From Sulfurimonas sp. (lineage in GTDB: Bacteria > Campylobacterota > Campylobacteria > Campylobacterales > Sulfurimonadaceae), in contig WFPU01000067.1 of the NCBI GenBank assembly GCA_015487435.1, positions 1-5,632 on the forward strand: a DNA stretch of 5,632 bases, in the 5' to 3' direction. This document shows positions 1-4,904 of this stretch, piece by piece (position 1 is the stretch's first letter; each line of letters begins with the position of its first letter). Made by a program: the position numbers and the translations under genes. The notes beneath the pieces are model-generated. The model did no database searches and was not told the DNA's origin. It saw nothing but the letters and a program-made list of their open reading frames with translations.

Positions 1-1
1 A

Positions 2-136
2 CTTTTTAAAGGTATTGATATTCAAAAAAACATTATTGAAGATGAAGTAGTGACTTGGATGGCTGATCCTGAAAAAACTCAAAAACTGTGTGGGTATAAA
101 TGGATTATTGAACAGGCTAAAGCTTTTATATTTTAA
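2..136 (+). CDS. C-terminal tail of an unrecognised protein (5' end outside the window)
   Basis: The frame starting at base 2 is open from the window edge for 44 codons and ends at TAA 134-136. The visible tail contains two Trp (residues 19 and 34 of the fragment), one Cys (residue 30) and mixed charged and hydrophobic residues, and ends in the hydrophobic run AKAFIF. No start is visible, so this can only be the 3' end of a gene entering from the left. I do not recognise the family from this fragment. The frame is the same as that of the 5'-nucleotidase remnant that follows, and only the TAA separates them. This could be chance or could reflect rearrangement next to the decayed gene. A short fragment in AT-rich DNA can be open by chance, so confidence is moderate. 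Confidence 0.5.
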   Translation, partial: LFKGIDIQKNIIEDEVVTWMADPEKTQKLCGYKWIIEQAKAFIF

Positions 137-142
137 TGGGGA

Positions 143-494
143 TTGGTATTAGTAGATAAACTAGTAGTAGCAGTAAGCTCACGAGCACTATTTGATCTTG
201 AAACTGAAAACAAAATCTTTGAGCAAAAAAGGCTTAGATGAATACTACAAATATCAACTTGATAATGAACATTTATCTTTTAATAAAGGAACCGGTTTTC
301 ACCTCATAGACAACCTTTTAAAAATCAATAAATATTTTGATGCGAATGAAAGACAAGTCAAAGTAATCATCCTTTCCAAAAATAATGCAGCCACTAGTCT
401 TAGAATCACTAATGCTATAAATAAATATAAATTAGAGATAGAACGCTCAGGTTGGACAAGTTGTAAAAGTATGAATATTATTAAATATGTATAA
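143..494 (+). pseudogene. Decayed 5'-nucleotidase (cN-I type, PF06189-like), frameshifted and C-terminally truncated
   Basis: Intact relatives hydrolyse nucleoside 5'-monophosphates in the cytosol and are about 300 residues long. Frame 2 from a possible TTG at 143 gives the family's N-terminal motif VVAVSSRALFDLE and runs to NKIFEQK near base 229. Frame 3 then carries on with GLDEYYKYQLDNEH, a KGTGF motif near base 290, KVIILSKNNAATSLRI (bases 357-405) and NAINKYKLEIER. These blocks occur in this order in cytosolic 5'-nucleotidase I. Removing one A from the A6 run at 225-230 joins the two frames. The frame stops at 492-494, where the family should continue for roughly 180 more residues. The usual TGG before the stop reads TSC here. 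Neither downstream frame resumes the homology. The first 13 codons of the frame-3 ORF (from 192) are an out-of-frame artefact. No convincing SD precedes the TTG. This is most likely a true pseudogene; a sequencing error could explain the frameshift but not the truncation. Confidence 0.82.
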
Positions 495-550
495 AATGGG
501 CAGGTTTAGATTATATTGATGTAAAATTTATGATTAATTTTTATTATAAT

Positions 551-564
551 CCCTATTTATAGGG
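551..564. terminator. Short hairpin just past the DUF445 stop (weak terminator candidate)
   Basis: CCCTA and TAGGG form a perfect 5-bp stem around a TTTA loop, directly adjacent to the stop codon of the minus-strand DUF445 gene. The minus-strand sequence after the stem is AT-rich but has no clean U-tract, so intrinsic termination is uncertain. The rest of the gap from 495 to 550 holds no convincing ORF or RNA gene. Confidence 0.25.
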
Positions 565-1275
565 CTACAATAGGAATGAACTAAAAAATCCTATAACTCC
601 ACCAAATACTCCACCCCAAACAACAAGCCATGAGAGGTGTTCTTTAATAAGGTTTTGAACAATCTCTTTAACTATTTGTGGAGTTAATTTATTTAGTCTT
701 GAATCTATTACTTTTTCGATAGATTTCATCATATCATCGCTAAGCGATGAGTTTTGCATATGGTTTTGCAGAGTGTTATTAAATGCATCAGAATTTGTGA
801 TTTTTATAACAGCACTTTTTAATTTCTCTTCAAATGGCTCACGAAGTCCTTCAAGTGCTGCTTCTCCACCAAACATCCCAAGCATTCCACCAAATGATGA
901 CTCCATAACTGTTTTTGTAAGTGCATCATAAGCTGGTGTGAAATCTGTATTTTGAATTATTGGTTCTAAATCTATCTTTTTTTCTTCATTTTTAAAAAAA
1001 TTATCTAATTGTTCACGAGTAAAAAATTGAGTCATCATTAAATTTTTTATTGATCTTTTAAACTCTTCAAATCTTGCAGGTATAACTCCTGAACCATAAA
1101 GTAGTGGGACCTTTTCAAACAACATATGGATAGCTAATTGATTTGTTAATGCTCCTGAGAGAGCAAACAAACCGGTATATAAAAAATATGAAGAATATTT
1201 TGTATCTATGTTGTAAGAGATAATAATCAATAAAACTGCTATTGAGTTGGTTATAAAACTTTTGTTAAATTTCAA
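565..1275 (-). CDS. DUF445 family membrane protein (236 aa)
   Basis: This looks like a short DUF445 (YheB-like) membrane protein; the family has no established biochemical role. A hydrophobic segment at about residues 8-22 is followed by a second at about 29-49. The second runs into the family-typical block GALTNQLAIHMLFE (41-54) and then GSGVIPARFEEFK (61-73). The central part (about 75-210) is charged and probably helical, with a Gly/Met-rich patch SFGGMLGMFGG at 127-137. A last hydrophobic, Gly-rich segment spans about 215-235. The start is TTG at 1275-1273, chosen because AAGGAGA lies 6 bases upstream; no ATG competes. The gene is divergent from the acidic protein at 1341 and appears monocistronic. 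The family call is from remembered motifs. An inner-membrane location is likely. Confidence 0.8.
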   Translation of the reverse strand: MKFNKSFITNSIAVLLIIISYNIDTKYSSYFLYTGLFALSGALTNQLAIHMLFEKVPLLYGSGVIPARFEEFKRSIKNLMMTQFFTREQLDNFFKNEEKKIDLEPIIQNTDFTPAYDALTKTVMESSFGGMLGMFGGEAALEGLREPFEEKLKSAVIKITNSDAFNNTLQNHMQNSSLSDDMMKSIEKVIDSRLNKLTPQIVKEIVQNLIKEHLSWLVVWGGVFGGVIGFFSSFLL

Positions 1276-1281
1276 AATAAG

Positions 1282-1288
1282 TCTCCTT
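1282..1288 (-). promoter_or_regulatory. Strong SD that fixes a TTG start (DUF445 gene)
   Basis: The minus strand reads AAGGAGA, an almost perfect anti-SD match, followed by a 6-base spacer and TTG. It decides the start of the DUF445 gene, which has no ATG alternative. Confidence 0.75.
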
Positions 1289-1300
1289 TTTAAAAGCGAA

Positions 1301-1308
1301 ATTATACT
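1301..1308. promoter_or_regulatory. Overlapping opposite-strand -10 boxes in a divergent gap
   Basis: The minus strand has a perfect TATAAT (1306-1301), with TTGCAA at 1328-1323 as a possible 16-base-spaced -35 for the DUF445 gene. The plus strand has TATACT (1303-1308), placed to transcribe the gene at 1341. The core AATTATACTT is nearly symmetric, so one melted region could serve both directions. The plus strand lacks a good -35, which is common for sigma-70 promoters in Campylobacterota. Confidence 0.5.
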
Positions 1309-1340
1309 TAAAAAGGTATCATTTGCAAAAAAGAAATATT

Positions 1341-1748
1341 ATGACAGAAAAAAGCTATGAATTATTTAAAAATGCTACTCGAGATGAGATAACAAAAGTT
1401 ATAAAAGAAGAGTTAGATACAAGAAATGAATCGCCAATTTGGCTTGAAAAAGTGGTTCCGTTTTCAGATGCAATTTTATCTGTACTTATTCCACTTAGAG
1501 ATGAAAATAGATTATTTGATCCTCAAGGTAAGGAAGTAGATGAGTTAACACCTGAACTGTTCTTTGAATGGAGTGATTTTGTAAGTTTAAAATCGTTGTA
1601 TTTTAGAGTTAAGGATGTTGATTTAGAGATTTTAGCCAAATACCTTCATAGATATAATGTAAATCTTGAAGATGAAAAATTAGATTTTCCAATTGCTAAT
1701 TATAATTTGCATCTAGGTGTAAGCAATGTTATTAAATCTTTACTTTAA
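1341..1748 (+). CDS. Acidic soluble protein of unknown function (135 aa)
   Basis: I do not recognise this family. The product is acidic, has no signal peptide or membrane segment, and looks mixed helix/strand. A charged N-terminal helix (residues 1-30) is followed by IWLEKVVPFSDAILSVLIPL near residues 33-52. An acidic middle contains DELTPELFFEW, and the C-terminal end is hydrophobic (NVIKSLL). I prefer ATG 1341, preceded by the weak SD AAAGAA. An in-frame TTG at 1323 would add six residues, and it has AAAAAGG six bases upstream, so the longer 141-residue form is a real alternative. The gene is divergent from the DUF445 gene. Its end overlaps the tail of the 38-codon minus-strand ORF by 9 bases. 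No terminator is evident. A long open frame with a plausible RBS and promoter supports a real gene. Confidence 0.75.
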   Translation: MTEKSYELFKNATRDEITKVIKEELDTRNESPIWLEKVVPFSDAILSVLIPLRDENRLFDPQGKEVDELTPELFFEWSDFVSLKSLYFRVKDVDLEILAKYLHRYNVNLEDEKLDFPIANYNLHLGVSNVIKSLL

Positions 1749-1856
1749 AAATATAAGATAAAGAGCACCCCACAGTAAAAAAATAATAAATCCAAGAACA
1801 CTAAATGTGATAACAACTCTTAGTGTTAAAAAAAATATAATTTTTAAAATTTTCAT
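1740..1856 (-). CDS. Candidate small hydrophobic membrane protein (38 aa)
   Basis: On the minus strand an ATG at 1856-1854 opens 38 codons ending in TAA at 1742-1740. The product begins MKILKIIFF, carries one Arg at residue 13, then has an unbroken hydrophobic stretch with FIIFLLWGALYLIFL, and ends in Lys. It therefore looks like a one- or two-pass small membrane protein. It starts only 6 bases after the rhodanese stop codon, so it could be co-transcribed and translationally coupled. Against it, there is no SD before the ATG, and T-rich DNA easily produces Phe/Leu/Ile codons by chance. The reading frame also contains an 8-bp inverted repeat (1797-1804 with 1820-1827). I recognise no family. 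This is an inference from position and composition. Confidence 0.42.
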   Translation of the reverse strand: MKILKIIFFLTLRVVITFSVLGFIIFLLWGALYLIFLK

Positions 1857-1862
1857 CTAAAT

Positions 1863-2255
1863 TTAAAATGAAACTATTGGAAGCTTATTCTTCTTTACAT
1901 AAACCATTCCACCGAGTAAATTTGTTACTTTATAATTAAGTTCTTGAGCTAAAAATGTTCCTAAAATTTTTGTACGATTACCAGTCCTACAAATTATCGC
2001 AAACGGTTTTGTAGTATCTACTTTTTTATTTAATTCTTTTAAAAAAGCATCTACATTGTAGCCACCTTGTTGGTTGAAAAACATGATAGGGATAGCCCCT
2101 TGTATTAACCCAGTCTCTACCCATTCAGGGAGTGTTCTAATATCAACAATTGGAACTTTATCATTAAGAAGTTTTTGTGTTGGGTATTCGTTTTTTAATA
2201 TTTCTGCAAAAAGTGCTGTACACATTAAAATAGTTATAAGTAGTATTTTTTTCAA
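1863..2255 (-). CDS. Exported single-domain rhodanese-like protein (130 aa)
   Basis: Rhodanese domains carry a persulfide on an active-site Cys and take part in sulfur transfer. Here a basic-hydrophobic leader (residues 1-17, MKKILLITIL then CTALFA) with a likely cleavage after ALFA indicates export to the periplasm. The mature part has the rhodanese entry block VDIRTLPEWVETGLIQGAIPI (37-57) and the catalytic loop CRTGNR (89-94, nucleophile Cys89). It ends with the usual LLGGM turn (113-117). The length fits a single-domain rhodanese. The start is TTG at 2255-2253, supported by GGAGAT on the minus strand just upstream. The gene is divergent from the unknown gene at 2312, and a tiny hydrophobic ORF follows 6 bases after its stop. 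A periplasmic role in sulfur handling suits a sulfur-metabolising epsilonproteobacterium, but the substrate cannot be read from the sequence. Confidence 0.88.
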   Translation of the reverse strand: MKKILLITILMCTALFAEILKNEYPTQKLLNDKVPIVDIRTLPEWVETGLIQGAIPIMFFNQQGGYNVDAFLKELNKKVDTTKPFAIICRTGNRTKILGTFLAQELNYKVTNLLGGMVYVKKNKLPIVSF

Positions 2256-2258
2256 GTT

Positions 2259-2264
2259 ATCTCC
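2259..2264 (-). promoter_or_regulatory. SD that fixes a TTG start (rhodanese gene)
   Basis: The minus strand reads GGAGAT. The GGAG core ends 5 bases before the TTG start. It decides the start of the rhodanese gene and places the signal peptide at the very N-terminus. Confidence 0.7.
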
Positions 2265-2276
2265 AAATAATAATTG

Positions 2277-2289
2277 TATAATTATATCA
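2277..2289. promoter_or_regulatory. Divergent promoter with overlapping -10 boxes
   Basis: The plus strand has a perfect TATAAT at 2277-2282, suited to the gene starting at 2312. The minus strand has a perfect extended -10, TGATATAAT (2289-2281), suited to the rhodanese gene. The two hexamers share two bases. The whole divergent gap is only 56 bases, so both transcripts would have short leaders. Confidence 0.55.
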
Positions 2290-2311
2290 ATAATAAAATA
2301 ATAGGTTTAAA

Positions 2312-2680
2312 ATGGCATCAAATAAAGCAGTTGAAAACTCCCAAAGACTCCGTTATATCAGAGCGTTAGAACGGTTCCATAAAAGTATAGTGTCGTATTT
2401 TTTAAATACTCCAGATTTAACTATGAAAGGATTTGCTAAAAAGATAGATAATGCTTTAAAATTATTAAATAGAATAGAGGAATTACCACTATATAAGGGG
2501 GAACTTCAGGATTTGCAAAAATTAGTAAAAAAGATGATTGAATATAAAGATAGTGAAAAAAATGTTGATGATATTAGAGAAGATCTTTTGTATCGCTCAA
2601 ATCAATTAGACAAGAGCAAAAACGCAAGACGCTATAAAAAAGACAAACATATAAAATCTAAGTTTGATGATTGGGAGTAG
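2312..2680 (+). CDS. Basic, helical protein of unknown function (122 aa)
   Basis: I do not recognise the family. The product is rich in Lys, Arg, Glu, Asp and Leu and looks almost wholly alpha-helical, with no signal peptide or membrane segment. Leu-rich helical stretches at about 40-75 (IDNALKLLNRIEELPLY, then LQDLQKLVKKM) could pack as a helical bundle or short coiled coil. The last 25 residues are strongly basic (KSKNARRYKKDKHIKSK) and end in the acidic/aromatic FDDWE. The basic tail would fit nucleic acid or ribosome contact, but that is conjecture. The start ATG has TAGG seven bases upstream and a TATAAT at 2277. The gene converges on rhlE, with 11 bases between the stop codons and a hairpin spanning both. 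Confidence 0.78.
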   Translation: MASNKAVENSQRLRYIRALERFHKSIVSYFLNTPDLTMKGFAKKIDNALKLLNRIEELPLYKGELQDLQKLVKKMIEYKDSEKNVDDIREDLLYRSNQLDKSKNARRYKKDKHIKSKFDDWE

Positions 2681-2693
2681 CTTTTTTGCTACT
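2676..2693. terminator. Hairpin spanning both stop codons of a convergent pair
   Basis: AGTAGC (2676-2681) and GCTACT (2688-2693) form a 6-bp stem around a T6 loop. The stem contains the TAG of the plus-strand gene and most of the TAG of rhlE (2694-2692). Plus-strand sequence after it is T-rich (ACTTATTTCTATTTC) without a pure T-run, and the minus side has no T-tract. It may act as a weak bidirectional terminator or a 3'-end protecting hairpin. Confidence 0.4.
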
Positions 2694-3921
2694 ACTTATT
2701 TCTATTTCTTGAGCGATTTCTTGAGTTAGAACTTCGTTGTTGTTTTTGTCTATTCCCACCTAAATTAATAGGCTCTGCTTTTATAGACCTATCAACCGCA
2801 AAACCTGCTACTGTAACTTTTTCAATATTTTTTTTTATTAGTTTTTCAATATCTTTTAAAAATTCAAATTCATCTACGCATACTAATGAACATGCTACAC
2901 CTTTATTTCCAGCGCGTCCCGTGCGTCCAATTCTATGCACATAATCTTCTGAAACATTTGGTAGTTCAAAGTTAATAACATGTGGAAGTTGATCTATATC
3001 TATCCCACGTGCAGCAATATCAGTAGCTACTAATACTCTAATTTTATTTTGTTTAAACTCTTTTAATGCTCTTGTTCTAGCTGCCTGGGATTTGTTTCCA
3101 TGAATTGCTGCTGCACTAATCCCATCTTTGTCTAACTGTGCTGTAAGTTTATTTGCACCATGTTTTGTGCGTGTAAAAACCAACACTTGTGTCCATTTAC
3201 CCATATTTATAAGGTGAGTAAGTAGTTCTCTTTTTCTAGACTTATCTACATGATGGACAATTTGTTTAATGCTTTTTGCTGATGCGTTTGAACGTGCAAC
3301 TTCAACCAATTGTGGCTTATCTAATAGTGAATCGGCTAATTTTTTTATATCTTTTGAAAAAGTAGCTGAAAAAAGTAATGTTTGACGTTTTTTAGGTAGT
3401 ATATTTAATACCTTTTTTATATCATTTATAAAACCCATATCTAACATTCTATCAGCTTCATCAAGTATTAAACACTCAACATGTGAGAGATCAATTGTTT
3501 TTTGAGATATATGATCAAGTAAACGCCCTGGAGTAGCTACAACAATATCTACACCTTTACGGAGTGTAACTATTTGAGGGTTTATTTTCACTCCGCCAAA
3601 AAGTACAGTTGATTTGAATGGTAAATATTTTCCATAAGTATAAATACTCTCTTGAATCTGAGCAGCAAGTTCACGAGTTGGTGTTAAAACTAATGCTCTA
3701 ACATGTGTTTTTCCTTTTTTTGGATGCTCACTGAGTCTTTGTAAAAGAGGTAGTGTAAAACCTGCAGTTTTACCAGTCCCTGTTTGTGCCCCAGCTAATA
3801 CATCGTTATGATTTAATACAATAGGGATAGCTTGTTGTTGGATAGGTGTTGGTTTTGTATAACCTTGATCTTTTATAGCGCGTAAAAGAGGCTCAATTAG
3901 CCCCAGTTCTTTAAATGTCAT
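2692..3921 (-). CDS. rhlE: ATP-dependent DEAD-box RNA helicase, RhlE type
   Basis: A cytoplasmic RNA-dependent ATPase that unwinds short RNA duplexes; RhlE proteins act in ribosome assembly and RNA turnover. All helicase motifs are intact and in order: Q motif PTPIQQQAIP (24-33), motif I AGAQTGTGKT (43-52), Ia PTREL (81-85), GG (109-110), Ib TPGRLLD (130-136), II DEAD (154-157), III SAT (185-187), IV VFTRTK (248-253), V ATDIAARGID (299-308) and VI HRIGRTGRAG (329-338). Segments such as VFTRTKHGAN, AAIHGNKSQ and SIKAEPI match RhlE of Proteobacteria closely. The C-terminal tail (390-409) is low-complexity Arg/Asn/Ser/Gln, a likely RNA-binding extension. The ATG overlaps the ftsY stop as TAATG with only a weak purine-rich SD, so translational coupling to ftsY is likely. 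The 409-residue length is normal for the family. Confidence 0.96.
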   Translation of the reverse strand: MTFKELGLIEPLLRAIKDQGYTKPTPIQQQAIPIVLNHNDVLAGAQTGTGKTAGFTLPLLQRLSEHPKKGKTHVRALVLTPTRELAAQIQESIYTYGKYLPFKSTVLFGGVKINPQIVTLRKGVDIVVATPGRLLDHISQKTIDLSHVECLILDEADRMLDMGFINDIKKVLNILPKKRQTLLFSATFSKDIKKLADSLLDKPQLVEVARSNASAKSIKQIVHHVDKSRKRELLTHLINMGKWTQVLVFTRTKHGANKLTAQLDKDGISAAAIHGNKSQAARTRALKEFKQNKIRVLVATDIAARGIDIDQLPHVINFELPNVSEDYVHRIGRTGRAGNKGVACSLVCVDEFEFLKDIEKLIKKNIEKVTVAGFAVDRSIKAEPINLGGNRQKQQRSSNSRNRSRNRNK

Positions 3922-4799
3922 TATTTTTCTTTTTCATATATAGCATCAAGTAAACCATCAACAAATTCATCTTTGTCAAACGGTGTTAGGTTCTCTGGTT
4001 GTTCGCCAGTACCTACATAAAGGATAGGAAGCTCTAATGCGTGAGCTATAGAAAAAATTGAGCCACCTTTGGCTGTTCCATCTAATTTTGTGATGATAAT
4101 ACCATTAATTCCTATCATTTCGTTAAATGCTTTAGCTTGTGCTATTGCAGAATTTCCTTGAGTTCCATCTATAACTAAAACTGTCCTATGAGGTGATCCT
4201 GGATGGGCTTTGTCACAAATACGATTGATTTTTTTAAGCTCATTTGATAAGTTTGTTTGAGTGTGTAATCGTCCAGCTGTGTCGATTATTACATTATCAA
4301 ATTTTTTTGCTTTTGCTGAATCAATAGTATCATAAGCAACTGCAGAACTATCATGACCTTGTTTTGAAGATACTATTGGGATATCTAATTTATTTGCCCA
4401 AAGTGTTAGTTGTTCAATCGCTGCTGCACGAAAAGTATCTCCAGCACCAAGTAACACCTGTTTTCCTTCATTTTTGTATCTTAAAGCAAGTTTAGAAATA
4501 GTTGTAGTTTTTCCAGCGCCATTAACTCCAACAATAAGTTCAACAAATGGTGCTTTGAACTCTGGTTCTTTATATGAAGCATAGTTAAATGTTTTTATCA
4601 GAAGGGGACGCAAGATATCGCGTGTAATATCTCTATGATGGATATCACTTAAGATAGTCTCTACTAATTCGTATTCAACATCAGCTTCTAATAAAATATC
4701 TTCTATCTCATCTCTTAAGAAGAAAATTTTCTTTTTTGGTACTATAGTTTTAATTGCCTCAACAGTTTTGCTAAGAGATTTTTTTATGAATCCAAACAA
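3921..4799 (-). CDS. ftsY: Signal recognition particle receptor FtsY (SRP GTPase)
   Basis: FtsY is the membrane-associated GTPase that docks SRP-ribosome-nascent chain complexes to the Sec translocon. The protein has a short N-terminal helical region (about 1-80, starting MFGFIKKSLSKTVEAIK) and lacks the long acidic A domain of Escherichia coli FtsY, as is usual in epsilonproteobacteria. The NG domain is complete: G1 P-loop GVNGAGKTTT (91-100), DTFRAAAIEQL (121-131), G3 DTAGR (173-177), G4 TKLDGTAKGG (237-246) and the closing VGTGEQPENLTPFD (262-275). The total of 292 residues fits short FtsY proteins. The start is TTG at 4799-4797, fixed by AAGGAGA seven bases upstream. The codon immediately before it is the in-frame TAA of a 34-codon ORF. 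Upstream is the TlpA-like lipoprotein gene, and rhlE overlaps downstream by one base. Confidence 0.97.
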   Translation of the reverse strand: MFGFIKKSLSKTVEAIKTIVPKKKIFFLRDEIEDILLEADVEYELVETILSDIHHRDITRDILRPLLIKTFNYASYKEPEFKAPFVELIVGVNGAGKTTTISKLALRYKNEGKQVLLGAGDTFRAAAIEQLTLWANKLDIPIVSSKQGHDSSAVAYDTIDSAKAKKFDNVIIDTAGRLHTQTNLSNELKKINRICDKAHPGSPHRTVLVIDGTQGNSAIAQAKAFNEMIGINGIIITKLDGTAKGGSIFSIAHALELPILYVGTGEQPENLTPFDKDEFVDGLLDAIYEKEK

Positions 4800-4904
4800 T
4801 TACTTGTCTCCTTTTTCTAATAAGTGCACCACAGGGGTATAATAAATTCTTTGAAAAATTCCTATTACTAAAGCTTTGCTCTTTGGCAAGAAAGATAATT
4901 TCAT
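4800..4904 (-). CDS. Candidate 34-aa small protein between the TlpA-like gene and ftsY
   Basis: This minus-strand ORF exactly fills the gap between its two neighbours. Its ATG (4904-4902) overlaps the stop of the TlpA-like gene as TAATG, and its TAA (4802-4800) directly abuts the ftsY TTG in the same frame. GGAAAG lies 6 bases before the ATG and could serve as SD. The product starts MKLSFLPKSKALVIG, contains an aromatic patch (FQRIYYTP) and ends LLEKGDK. It is basic with an amphipathic or weakly hydrophobic middle. The codons near the end (GAA AAA GGA GAC AAG) also form the ftsY SD. Without it the 97-base gap would be the only loose junction in an otherwise overlapping operon. I recognise no family. 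A 34-codon open frame can arise by chance in such DNA, so this is an inference from placement. Confidence 0.45.
   Translation of the reverse strand: MKLSFLPKSKALVIGIFQRIYYTPVVHLLEKGDK
4807..4813 (-). promoter_or_regulatory. Strong SD that fixes the TTG start of ftsY
   Basis: The minus strand reads AAGGAGA, seven bases before TTG 4799-4797. The same AAAAGGAGAC string precedes the TTG of the DUF445 gene. It decides the ftsY start and lies inside the 3' end of the 34-codon ORF, which would favour re-initiation or coupling if that ORF is translated. Confidence 0.75.

Noticed and set aside
221..232. Programmed ribosomal frameshift or transcriptional slippage at the A6 run of the nucleotidase
   Set aside because: The needed shift is +1 (or -2), not the -1 favoured by A-rich slippery heptamers. 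Six As are short for transcriptional slippage, and the gene is truncated downstream anyway, so decay is the simpler reading.
491..561. Continuation of the nucleotidase in the next frame after the stop at 494
   Set aside because: The open stretch encodes about 23 residues (IKWAGLDYIDVKFM and on) with no resemblance to the family's next block (a LFLSA-like motif), so it is not evidence of a second simple frameshift.
2074..2301. 75-codon plus-strand ORF over the rhodanese gene
   Set aside because: It lies antisense to a clear signal-peptide rhodanese, has no family features and runs through the divergent promoter region; it is a shadow frame.
4800..4903. Plain untranslated spacer or riboswitch upstream of ftsY
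   Set aside because: No strong stem-loop was apparent by eye, and the interval is open in the exact frame linking both neighbours, so a small ORF is listed instead, at modest confidence.
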